Origin: Tausonia pullulans
Lineage: Eukaryota; Basidiomycota; Tremellomycetes; Cystofilobasidiales; Mrakiaceae
Assembly (NCBI GenBank): GCA_951802195.1
Contig: OX637639.1
Coordinates: 12,501-76,500 of the forward strand
Direction: 5' to 3'
DNA length: 64,000 nucleotides
Shown: one piece after another, positions 1-11,073 of the stretch
How the letters are laid out: each line of letters starts with the position of its first letter
Position numbering within the stretch: the stretch's first letter is position 1
Translations under genes and position numbers: made by a program
The notes under the pieces: generated by a model
Told to the model about the DNA's origin: nothing
What the model saw: only the letters and a program-made list of their open reading frames with translations
The model's database searches: none

Positions 1-2524
1 GCGAGTGGAATGCTTTTTCATTCTTTTCATGCGCAGCACATGTCGAGGGCTCTGGATGTTTGGTTTCTGCTGTGACCCCTTTGTAAACGGCCTCAATGTT
101 CATTATCCTCTCACAATTATTTGCCTTTCAAGGAACATTTTTCATCTCCAAATTTACATCGGCTTCGTCTCAGGCCGACCCTTGTGAAAACTCTCAAATT
201 TTGGTTTCTGCTGTACAAATGTCGCGTTTTCGTTCCTTTGAGGGTCGGATTTTCGAATCTTTCGTTCTTGTGTTTTTTTCTCTCGGCTCTTGTGTTTCTT
301 CCATGTCTTGAAGATGTTTTTTTCTTTGTTTTTTTTTTGCTTTTTTTCCCAGTCCAACCCTTGTGAACCCCCCGCATCTTTTCCTCTTTCCTTTTGCTCC
401 CAGGATAGCATCCCCAAGCCAGCGGCCTGAGAGGTGCCCCCATGGGAGCTCGTCGAGGATCTCACCTAGAGCCCCTCGACTTGCCCCTTTCTGGGCACCC
501 GTCAAGAGTTCCTGAGTCCCCAACGCAGAGAGAGATTAGGGGCCTGTCCTGCTCACCTGCAGAGGGCCGTTTTGACCTTCCACTGGAAGCTGGACCTGAC
601 AAGGGGCCAGTGACAGCCGCCTTTCGGCTGCTCATCACACCTTGCGCTACTGCGACAGAGTTCAGGCTCAAACAAAGCCCTACTCACGTCACAAATAACA
701 CAAAGCGTCCCTTGCCAACCCCATCCTCTCTCTCTATGCATACCACCATGGGCTGTAAAGTAACCAGGCCTTTCAGCTCAGGCAACTTCTGCAAGGAGAG
801 TCGCGTGAACCCTATTCCGCTATTAATCTTCGGTGGTGGACGATGTTCCTGGGCCCAAAGGACGCCGTACTGATCGAGCTTTTGCGAAAGATAATGGCTT
901 TTCAGATCTCGACTGTTCTCCTTTGCATTAGCCGGTGGGCTTGGCCGATCGCGGAGGATATAGATTGCACTCCGTGACCGGCCAATTCTCAAAGACGGAG
1001 TCTTTGTCCTACCCCCTCCTCCCAGTCATCTCAAACCAACCCGCAGCTGACTCCTCGTGTTCCTGGGTGTCTAATGAGCCCGTACTGACGAAGATAAGCT
1101 GCGTTTTACACCCTGTCACTTTGAAAGCCGCGGGTTTCAACTCCTAACCTCGCATTCCCCAGTTGAGTGTGGTCCTTGGTTTGAATAAACGGTGGCCTTT
1201 CCGCTCGAGCCTTCTGTTCCTTAGCCCTCAGTCCAGCACAATGAAACGTGAGTACCAAGCGAGTTCCGCCTGTACCTGAAATCGCTCAGTACCAAGTCTG
1301 CCGCTTGACTCTCGACTCCTTCCTAACTCCCAAGTTTAAGCTCTCCCTTGCCTTTCGGACTTAAGAGTCGACGTTTCTCTTGAGCCGCAAGGTCCGTACC
1401 AAACATCACTTTAAATCTAGAGCTGCATGCCTTACGCCGCATGGAATTGGCAGCTTTGATCCTCCATAATTCTCTTTGTTTTACGGCACCGCCTTGCAGC
1501 TGGCGCGCGCTGTGATTTCGAGATGCCAGTGCGTCCAACGCTCGCCTGCGCCTAACCATGTTCACATTTCCTAAGCGCAATGGCCTGTACTTTAATGAGC
1601 ATAGATTTGACAAAGGAAAGCGCCAGAAGAAGCACTCACATCAAAGGCAGGGGTCGGCGGCGCTCCAGCCTAGGGTTCGCCGTCCGACTCGCACTGTCTT
1701 ACAGTAAGCTGAGTGGTTTCTTGACGCGTGCTGACCAGAAAATTGGATTGTCCGCCCGAATTTGACGAGTATTCTGTAGAAAAGAGCTGCGATTCCTGCC
1801 AGGCCGGCGCCAGAGCGTGAGATTTGGTCGTCTCAGACCGAGGGTTCGATTCACGCAAGGGTCGACGACGGCGACTTTCAGTTCACTCACGCCTGACTTT
1901 CTCAATCGTTGCATGACCTTAAGGATAGCTCCATGTTGGTTTATGTTGTGCTGTATACCAGCTTGTTCCACTGATGGCTAGTCCCCTAAGTATGCGTAGT
2001 TAAACAGAAGACTGCGCACGGCAAGACGGTTTCGCCGCGCGCGGTGATACAGTCTGGAAGGAGTCCAAAACCGATCAGTCTCCCATGAATCGAGTCATCG
2101 GTTATTTCTTCCGTCAGTGAGCACGCTGAATAGAAGTCTGATCGTCGTTGACAACGAAGTTCTCAAGGATGAGTATGGACCCCATGATCGAGGGCTGACG
2201 AGGATGGGTGACGGGAGGGTTGTTGGTAATATGGGCCTGAACTGCTGGCAGTGGCAGAGGCTCGCTACAGAGTATTGGGCAGGTTTGTCAGATCCAATCG
2301 GTGTTTAGAACACAGAAGAAGATATACGATTAACTGAACGTTTTATGGACGAAGGGTGAGACCAATGGAAGGGATTAGGAAGACGAGAAACCAAGGGGAT
2401 ATGGCATGACGGGAAGAATGAGGAAATAAAGAGTGCGTGACAGTGTGGCGTGAGAGTAACCGAAAGTATGGGAGCCAAGCAAGCAAGGGAGTTCCAACAC
2501 AGGCGCGGAGCCAGCCGAGGTGAC
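1..2524. other. Gene-poor, decayed stretch
   Basis: I recognise no gene here. Open frames are short and lie in all phases, and none shows a conserved motif or a splice-linked chain. The first 400 bases are T-rich and contain several T homopolymer runs. From about 2300 onward the minus strand frames are only shadows of the nitrite reductase relic that starts near 2525. The stretch lacks the GC-rich third-position pattern seen in the intact genes further right, so it probably holds old non-functional sequence. Confidence 0.6.
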
Positions 2525-4959
2525 GAGTCAACCAAAACCACAGCCAATTTTACATCAACGAGACAGCCACTCACATCGATATCGGCACGAAGAAAGTGAC
2601 GTCGACCAGGACAATATATGACTATTATATCTACGTCATCGCTACCGGACCGGACGCAGGCATGCCCCCATACCGCATCACTGAGCGAGGCAAGAAGACC
2701 AAAGGCGTCTTCGAGTACCGCAACATTGTAGGTCGTCGGCCTGCTCCGCGGGATGCGATGGTCAGGCTAACGCGTTTTCATGCTTTGCCCTGTTCTCGGA
2801 AACAACCGATCTGGAGAAGATCGTCGCCTACTCTCAGAAACCTGAAGTGAACACAGCGACCGTTTGTGGGAGGTGGTCTGCAGAGTTTGGGGGCTACCAA
2901 GGCTGTGTACGACCTCTAGAAGATCAAGAAGGTCTCGATAATCAACCGCCAGAAATACCCACTCTCAAACCAACTTGATGATAAGGCAGGCGAACTGGTC
3001 ATGCGCCGGATCGAGGAGATGGGTTTGAAATGCATGACCAAGCTCTAAGCAAAGGATGGGTGTGGACATAGGCCCATTATAAAAGGTACCATGTCCCTGG
3101 TAAAGAGCGTTTGTTTGGAGATGGCAGATGAACGAGGTCAGAGGGGGGCGGGGTAAGAGATCTAAAAGCATATATCAAGATGACCAGCTATGTCGAGCGG
3201 TGGCTATGGTCTATGGTCTAACCAAACTTTCCCACCCCTGACCTGCGTTTCACCGAGGATCGATGGCGGCGCCGACAGCAGTACCAGCCATCTGGCCACT
3301 GCCAGCCACCCACCTCATACTCGACTTCCGATGTGTCTGCCAGATCGTAGAGGCAATCTTGCGGATCTCATCGTCCGTAACAGGGCCGAGGACTGCGATC
3401 TTACTGTACCTCCATCTCCAGACAAAACGCCATGTCCGGTCTACATAGATGCAAAAGAAGAGGAAGATCACCCTCGGCAGCGACGATATCGGGCAGACAA
3501 GCATCTGGAGGGAGGGAGGATGGGAGGGGATTGAAGGAGAGGCACGTATATCAGTAGCAGCAGACCAGATAGCGCGCGCAATGGGATACGGCTCGTCGAA
3601 GAGGTGGAGAAGGACTCAACGGGGGCCGTTGGACACAGCACACATCGCTTGGACCTGTTGTGCGGAGTAGCGGTTCCATTGGCGAGGAAAGCCACAGCAG
3701 TATACTTTTCTGGGTGGAGCTTGTACAGCGAGAAGCGATGGGCCAAATCGACGTTCTCGAGCTTCCCCACTTTGATTGCTGATCCCGGATCCGATCTGCA
3801 GTGGAGATGGTGGACATTCTCGCTTTCAACCTTTGTCAGGCAGAAACTAGCGTTGGCTCTTACTAGAGTCATGAGGTGAACGCCCCGGATCTGAGTAAGT
3901 CTATGGCTCACGTATTGGTGGGTGTCGAGCACTGGTAGCTGGTCCATCACGCAGGCACAAAGCTCAAGCTCATGGGGGGGGGGGGGATGTTGCATCGTTC
4001 GGAGACTTTTTGCCGACCGAGGAGCAGTGTCACAGCAGCCACTCCTCGAGACCGCCCGCACCATGGGAAAGCCCGATTACGGCAACTCCAAGAACATCGA
4101 CGGGTCCGATGTACCAGGAGCGCTCATCTCGCCTGTTGTTCCAAAAGTTGCCGATTGCAAGGTCAAGGTGCACGTGCCACTCGTCGACTTGCAAATCAAG
4201 GCATTTACCTACAAAAACCCGTTCGGCTCGGTCTACAACAAGTAATTTTTTTTCAACCTCACCAATAAATATGGTTGTTATACTAAGATTACTGGAGCCA
4301 GCAAGTGGACCTCTTCGGTCCCATGAAGCAAGACTTGCCCGACATTTGGGAGGAGCTTGTGAATTCTGGTTTCGAGTCTGGTCACGCCTATGGAAAGGGT
4401 CTGAGATTGATCAAGTCATGTATGGGTACCACCTGGTGTCGATACGGTGTGGGAGACGGTGTCGGTATCGCTGTCCAGCTCGAGGATCGCTACAAAAATG
4501 TTAATTCTCCCCACAAGATCAAGGGAGGACTATCCGGGTGTGTTCGAGAGTGCGCCGAAGCAAAAAGCAAGGGTGAGTGCCATCTTGGAGACCAAGGACA
4601 AGGAGGCCTACATCTCGTGCCCTCTTCACAAGCGCAACTACTCGCTGGGATGCAAGGGTGGGAAGGATGGGTCCTGGTTGACAGACCCCGAGTACTCGAT
4701 CATCACCTTCGACACTAAGGGGGAGGACGGCGACATCTACTTGAAGTTGCCTAGCGGCGAACGCCTTGATGATGCCATCGGTAAAAGCAAATGGATGGTC
4801 AAGAAGGCCACAACGGACCTGATGGGCAGACTCGCTGCGACTGCTACAAAGGACAAGAGCATTAAGCACGTGGGAATCGAGGAAGATTTGAATCCGAATG
4901 GGTTTTCGGGCCATGAAATTACACCTGCTGGGTGCGGTGACAAAGTATTTGACTGGTAA
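2525..4959 (+). pseudogene. niiA: Broken assimilatory nitrite reductase
   Basis: Remnant of the siroheme / 4Fe-4S NAD(P)H nitrite reductase (NIT-6/NiiA family), which reduces nitrite to ammonium. At 2535-3050 the FAD/NAD(P)-binding part is readable: an ATGPDAGMPPYRI-like segment, a GVFEYRNI segment, a degraded GGG nucleotide loop near 2870, then IINRQKYPLSNQLDDKAGEL. At 4300-4560 the sulfite/nitrite reductase core is readable with all four cluster cysteines (SCMGTTWCRYG and GCVREC). At 4600-4959 comes the end of the Rieske-like domain (SCPLHKRNYSL) and the family-type ending GCGDKVFDW. Lesions: an in-frame TAG at 2917-2919, several frame changes, loss of about 200 codons near 4570 that should carry the first Rieske half, and no recognisable match from 3060 to 4290. 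A 59-residue frame at 4063-4245 in that gap is unassigned. The order and strand of the pieces match the intact gene, so this is decay in place. No nitrate reductase or transporter is visible nearby. Confidence 0.9.
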
Positions 4960-7749
4960 AGTGGCAGAAGTTGTAACATAGATGGATGTATACACTTGAT
5001 CTCCAACGTGAAAAAGATGAGGATCTGATAGATCGCTGTCAGCAGTTCGCAACGGATTGTCGCAATGAGCTGGAGCCCAGCCTAATCGTCATTCACTTAA
5101 CATGTCCAGCTTACTCCCCGAGGGGATACAACTCATCAAACTTCCTTCTCCAGTGCAGCGGCACTGTCATCTTTCCATCCTAGTAGTACCCATCATTATT
5201 CCACTCAAGTCCCTAAATCTCCTTGTCATCCACCATACTAACACGTTCAATTTTTCCTGATACGCAACACACTCCAGTTTGCTGCCCAAACTGGAGTGTG
5301 CCAACCCGACCAAACATGCGGTCCCCTAATCCTGAATCTCGTTAACCTCGTGCAGAGCGCGATTGCCGCAGTCATCAGCCCAGGTGACTTTTGTTTTAGC
5401 TCCATCATAGCCTCGGCAACGCTATAATCGTCCATGACAACCCATGGTGGGGAACGGTAAAGATGGTCACGTTGGTGAATCTGAGTGTGGTCCTCGGGTT
5501 TGAAGCTGGGGTCAATCTGCCTGTATGACTTTGCCGCGTTTAGAGCCTGCGATGAGCTGGAGCCGAGGAAGTATCTCGTCTTGCTTATGTTGCCCGGCCA
5601 GTGGTGGACAGCCAACGAGACAACCAGATGTTTCAAGTGATGGAGACCGAAGAGGGCGGGAGAATACTGTATTACATTCGACCCAACACAAACCATCAAG
5701 CATCAGAGGAGCGAATCCAGTCGACAAAGACTGAACAGCTCTCACCACAAAGTTGCTGAACAGCGGACAGGAGCTCAGAAACCGCTCGTACGTGCATCAA
5801 GATACTCTGATTCCAGCTCTAGCTCCACTGGCTCATTCGTCCTCAGTCCCTCGTCACACTGCCCATCCCGATCTCCTGGTCCGCATCCACCAATCTCCAA
5901 CTCGACCCCCTTCGGACATAGCCTAGCCGCCAAGATCGCGATCTATGCCGTCGAGCAGCTTTCACACTTAATAATGCCCAAGGCTACACTTTTGAACGGC
6001 TGAGTGCTGTCGACGAGCAAGGTGAGAATATCGAGAGATGCGGTGATCAAGAGTCTTTGGACGTCGGGAAAGTTTGGGCAGTGACCAAATAAGCAGAATC
6101 GGAGGTAGCTTCAGGAAGAGTTGGAAAGAGACATGTTGCTATGTGACCAAGGGCGATGTCCACGCTCAGACTATGGAGGTGCGGGAATGTGATGTAACTT
6201 TCATGAGAAGGGAAGGGACACGACTTGGGAATGGTGAAGAGCCAGTCCGTATCTCGAGGGCTAGGATTGGTTGGGGTATCTGGGAAGTCCCAGTTGATCT
6301 CAGTGGCTTTTGGATTTGGTCTGGGAGGACGAGCGAGGTAGAGGCCGAGGTGAAGGATGCGAAGGTTGTCGTACTGGCTAATGGTGCGCCAGAACGAGAC
6401 GCTGTCGAGATGATTGACGTGCTCCTCGATGTCGGTGGGAAGTCAAAAATGGTAAGATGTCTGGTAGGGAGACATGGAGCTGATCAGCTAACGGATTTTT
6501 GCCTTTGTTGGAAAGCGTTGGACAGAGGAGTCCACCTACGTCAAAGCCATCCAAGGCAGCCCACGTCCTAGAAAGAGATCCCTCAACTTGCTAGGATGCC
6601 ATCCACCATCCAGCAATGTCTTGCTATACCAAAACCCATCAAAACCCTTCTTAATGAGGCTGTACGTCCCCGAAAATCGGATCACGTCGACGCTGCTGGC
6701 CCTAGGCCTCTCGTGGAAGACTGGTGTTCTCCTGGGGGAGCGCGGGGGCGCTGGGAGGTACTAGGCTATGAGACGAAGCGCTGACGCTGGGAGGATGGCG
6801 AGCTAGCATCCGCCTTGCCTGATGGGGCTCACTTTGGTAGGGGTGAGATGAAGAGCCTCGATGTTGGCAGTCATGATCTCCTTGCCAGCGGCGGCGACGA
6901 CAGGAGGCGGAGTCCGACATGCTTCGCCGATGCGGTGTCTAGAGGCGTCACGTTTGTGTTGCAAGTATTGTGGTTTCAATGTGAATAAGAAATGGATGGG
7001 TGATGAGGTGCGAGCTGTGCCAAACGCCATCAACTAGGAGGCGTGACGGTCAAAGCGCGCTGTTGCGCTTGACTTCGAACGGGCAACTGACATCTGCATT
7101 CATCGACGCCTCTACGACAACTTTCGAGGGCTTCTGATGACATGTAACCGGTGGACAGGCTCCTTCAATGTGATGCATGTCCGTTCCCACTCCTGACTTG
7201 AAAGATCCCCATAAGCAACCCTCAGCAAGCTCACAAGCAGTGCGTGTCCTTCCATGGATATATTGATACAGTCGTTGCTTCCGCGCACTCCACGAGTTCA
7301 AGGAACGATGGAATTCTTACCCCCTAACTTGCCAGCAGCTAGGTACTCCCATCTGTCTATTTGCAGTGTGTCCAGAGATTTTGTATTAATTTGGTGCTGA
7401 AGTCCAGGGATATCCGTTTGGTATTGGGTTGGGACCTCGATGGGGATGGGGACGGTAGAAATCGCAGCTGGGTTGTAGAGTTTGGTGCCTCCAAGGGCCA
7501 TCGGATGGAAGGTAAGACTACGAAGATTTTTTCGTTGAGTTTGAGCTCTTATATATCTGAGATGAGCGCACTTCAGATGCCAAGGATCAGTAAATTCACT
7601 GGATTCGACCAGCAGGGTGGGTCTCCACTAAAATCATAGATAGTCCATGACGTCTGTGCCTCCACCTTGCCACGCAACCACAACGCGAAGATTGATCAAG
7701 TGCAGCTCTCTCCCTTCACAATATGTAAACAATATGATGATTTGTCATT
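4960..7749. other. 2.8 kb without a recognisable gene
   Basis: Possible coding relics only. A minus strand frame near 5350-5600 reads like a degraded conserved helix-rich protein (for example QIDPSFKPEDHTQI, then SPPWVVMDDYSVAEAMMEL), but I cannot name the family. A plus strand frame at 6074-6571 contains WGIWEVPVDLSGFWIW, vaguely like the N-terminal part of fungal alpha/beta hydrolases; this is too weak to call. Frames break repeatedly and no splice-linked chain could be built. The last 120 bases presumably hold the 3' end of the biotin gene transcript, which is on the minus strand. Confidence 0.5.
5268..5300. repeat. Perfect 13-bp inverted repeat, 7-nt loop
   Basis: Arms CACACTCCAGTTT (5268-5280) and AAACTGGAGTGTG (5288-5300) are exact reverse complements separated by GCTGCCC. 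The structure lies in a stretch without a recognised gene. It could be a hairpin in a transcript or the scar of a small palindromic event; there is no T-run directly after either arm. Confidence 0.8.
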
Positions 7750-10700
7750 CTATTCCCGCTTCTTCAACACCTCGGTCAGCCTCTGCTCCATCGCCTTGAC
7801 CACCGCCGGGTCAGTGTATAAGCTAGTCATGAAGTAGACGATGTTGCCCAGAGGGCGTGAGTGGATGTGGAATGCCTCAAAGGTCGCGTCGGGGCCCGTT
7901 GGGGTTATGGCATTTTCGGGTAGTCGGAGCGAGGTGAGGAAGTCGAGGCCGAGCGAGGAAGCATAGCCTTTAGTCAACGGTCAGAAGGAGAAATCAGTTG
8001 CGCAATCACGGATCAATCCCTCACTCTACTCACCGCTGTATCGCGAATCTGCTGGCTCCTCCAACTCGATCGCCAAGACCGTACCCATTCCCATGACGCT
8101 CTTTACCCCATTCAACTTGCTCGTCTCAAAAACGAACTCCTTACTCCAGAAGCTCCAAAGCCCAGCACCTGGGTTGACGACATCCCCCTCTAGCAGTACC
8201 GCCGACTTGCCAGGAACATTCACCCAGCTCTTCTTCGGCTCATCCCAAGCCCCGCTGTTCTCCCTCTCGGTGAACATCTCCAACGCCCTCTTCGCAACGG
8301 CACATCCAATGGGACCCGCAGTGTAACTGTGGCCGTGCAATAGGGCGTCTACCTTGCGTTCAGGGTGCAGGAAGACCTTGAACATTGAGTTGGAGGCCAT
8401 GGTGGTGCTGAGCGGGAGGAGACCGCCCGTGAGGATTTTGGCGTTGACGAGGATGTCGGGTGGGGAAAGGAGGATGGAAGTGGATGTGAGGAAGGAGAGG
8501 CGGTGTAGACCAGTGAAGACTGTGGGAGTTTGACATTAGAAGCCACCATCTCGGCCTTCCGATCTGCGTGATCACTCACCCTCGTCAAACAATACAGGCA
8601 ATCCCCTCCAATCGTCATCTCCAACCTTCTCAACAACCTCCCCAAAGAACCCCTCACCCTCCCTGACAACATCCATCATGCACCTTTGGAACAGCGGGTC
8701 CACAAAAACCATCCCTGCGGCTCCCAAACAGATCGGCTCAATCACCAGCGCACCAAACTTCCTTCCCTGATTGACCAACTCCTCCAACGTGCTCCTAATA
8801 TGCGACTTGTAGTACTCCGCCAGCGGGGTATCCAATCGGGTCGCTATGTCGTATACGTCAGAGATCGAGGGGAAGGTGGTTTCCCAAGCGACATCGGGGG
8901 TACAGGTGATCTCGATGGATGGGGAGTGGGTTGGCCAGGTGTCAGGTCCAGTAGAGGATATAGTGACGGAACCGTTTTGGACGGTGACCACTGGTGGAGA
9001 GAACCAGTGTCCTCGCCCTTTGTACCAGTCGACAGCCTCGTTGTAGTGATTGCCCTCAGCAGCGTCCATACAGCCGATCTGATTGAGATGCGAGTGAAGC
9101 GTCAGGAAAAGTTGGTGCTCTGCTCATCAAAAGAAAGATGATAGACGAGGCACTGCCCGAAACTGGTCACTCACGGTATCACCATGATAACTCCCTCTCA
9201 GACCAATCACTCCGACCTCCGAGCCCTGCCTCGCATTCCACCCATACCTCTTCCCACTAGCCCTCATCGCCATCTTCAATCCAACTTCCATCCCCGTCGA
9301 TCCATTATCAGAGAAGAACACCCTACTCGCCCAACCTTTGCCAGCGGTGGAGAGGAGCTGCTCAGCTAGACCGAGCGCTGGGGCGTGTGTGCCGGAGGGG
9401 AAGAGAACGTGGCCGTATCGACCGGCAGCGTGGGCAGCGGCGAGCGTGAGTTCGGGGTTGCCATGCGAGTGGGATTGGCTATTGAGAGGAGAGGATGGGC
9501 AAGGGCACCATCAATCGAGATGTTACAGTCAGCCTGTGCACCTTCTGAATGCTCTCCCTTGCCTTCTCACTCACGTAAACCAACTGGCTGAGCCGTCAAA
9601 CAATGGCTTCAACAAGCTTTCGTCCTTTATAACCACCGGCCCCGTCTCCTCCTTCTTGTAATACGCATCGAAACAGTCACCTTGAGCCGAATCAATGACC
9701 ATGACCTGCTCTTCTTTGGTGATCTGCAAGCACACCGGACGCTTCCAATCAGCTTCCCTGTTGGTCACGTTCTGATTGCGGCATTGCTGCGACTCACCAA
9801 TCCATGTTGAGTGAAAGGCCACCAAACCTTACTCATTGTCCGCTCAGGCATAGACTCCAACCCCCTCATCCTCTCTCCATGCATCTCCTCCAACCTCCTC
9901 GCTACTTCCAGCATACCCCCATTCCTCCCATCCTGCTCTAAGCTCTTGTAGTATTCCTCCAACCTCAACCCATCCTCACCCACACTCCCCTCTTTCACAG
10001 GCGGTTTCCCAACACTCCAGAATTCCACCCCCCGCTCCTCGAAGTATTCCTTGAGGAACTCGTGGTTCTGGTAGTAAGGGTCCTCGATGCATAGTACGGC
10101 CTGGACGGTGTAGCCTCTGAGGAGGAGAGATTCGTAGGATGAGAGGGTGGTGGATATTCCGCCTAGGTGGGGGGAGGCTATTAAGATTGTGGGGAGGAGA
10201 AGAGGTCGGAGGGAAGTTATTTGGGTTAGAGGAGAGTGTAGGGATGGAGAGTGGACGCCTGTGAGTTGAACGAGGTCGCAAGCGGATAAGAAGGAGAAGG
10301 AATGAATGAGGAAGGATGGAAAGGGAACAGGCATTTGTCAGTGAGCTGGGATGATGTGCTCGAAGCTGCACCACACGTTGGGGTGACTTCAAGCACTCCG
10401 AAGCTCACCTCCTGCTGTCTCGAGCCATAAGCTGCCTTCACTCTCCCTCGCGCATTCCCTCACGTAGTCGCTGATCCCTTTCAAAAGATGCTCGTTGGTT
10501 TTTGGGAAAGCCTGTGAGGAAGGACATCAGCTTCGAAGCCAAAGAAGAGACCAATGCCCGCCACGTCACACGACATGCTGGATTGACCCATTTATGTTTG
10601 ACTCGCAGCTGAGGCTATGGACTTACCAAGTCGGGTGCGAGTTGAGCTGCTAGGTGTGGGGAGACGGGTTCGCGGTATTGGTAGAGGCATTTGGTGGTGA

Positions 10701-11073
10701 TCGAGGGTTTCCAGGAGCCAGTGTTGCGTCTGACGAAGCTGTTACATTATGTGTATTACAGAGGCAATCAGCATCCTGACGACATGTCTCCACCAGTATT
10801 GAGAGTCTTTCGCTCTGGGAAGACAGCTGCATGCCAGGAGGCTGCAGCGACATGCATCACTCACGAATCATCTGCCTCCTCATCGCTCCCCGTCGAGACC
10901 GGCTTCAGGTAGAACACCCTCTTCTCCTTGCCCTTCCCTTTGGCAGCTTGATGTTTCTGCTTGTAAAGGGAGGCGGTGGAGCGGAGGAGAGAGGTGGTGA
11001 GGAGGGTCTTGCCGACATCCGTGTTTGCCCCCAAGATCTGGGTCACGCGAAGGTTGGGGAAGAGGAGGGGCAT
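7750..11073 (-). CDS. BIO3-BIO1: Bifunctional dethiobiotin synthetase / DAPA aminotransferase
   Basis: Catalyses two successive biotin steps in one polypeptide: SAM-dependent amination of KAPA to DAPA (BioA domain, PLP enzyme) and ATP-dependent ring closure to dethiobiotin (BioD domain). Nine exons: 11073-10865, 10738-10627, 10511-10409, 10258-9798, 9723-9575, 9478-9175, 9078-8580, 8519-8034, 7967-7750. The N-terminal BioD part has the P-loop GANTDVGKT close to the start and a YREPVSPHLAA segment. The linker reads into the BioA part with WWPFTQHG, FDGSASWFTQ, GHVLFPSGTHAPAL, FFSDNGSTGMEVGLKMA, GSYHGDT, the Asp-rich ILLSPPDILVNAKILTGG segment carrying the catalytic Lys, and HGHSYTAGPIGCA. This is the same domain order as plant BIO3-BIO1 and Aspergillus bioDA. 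The start ATG precedes the P-loop by 15 residues in a good context; an upstream ATG lies in another frame. The 5' end faces the DAHP synthase gene. It looks intact. Confidence 0.95.

Noticed and set aside
1790-1865. tRNA-like sequence with GGGTTCGATTC and a TGAGA/TCTCA stem
   Set aside because: The T-stem has two mismatches, the anticodon loop has the wrong size and no acceptor stem forms; at best an old tRNA fragment.
3970-3986. G homopolymer of about 12 bases near 3973
   Set aside because: A single run in decayed sequence; no second and third G-tracts to make a convincing quadruplex array.
1-7700. Retroelement or DNA transposon body in the decayed left end
   Set aside because: No polymerase, integrase or transposase motif, no terminal repeats and no target duplication could be found by eye.
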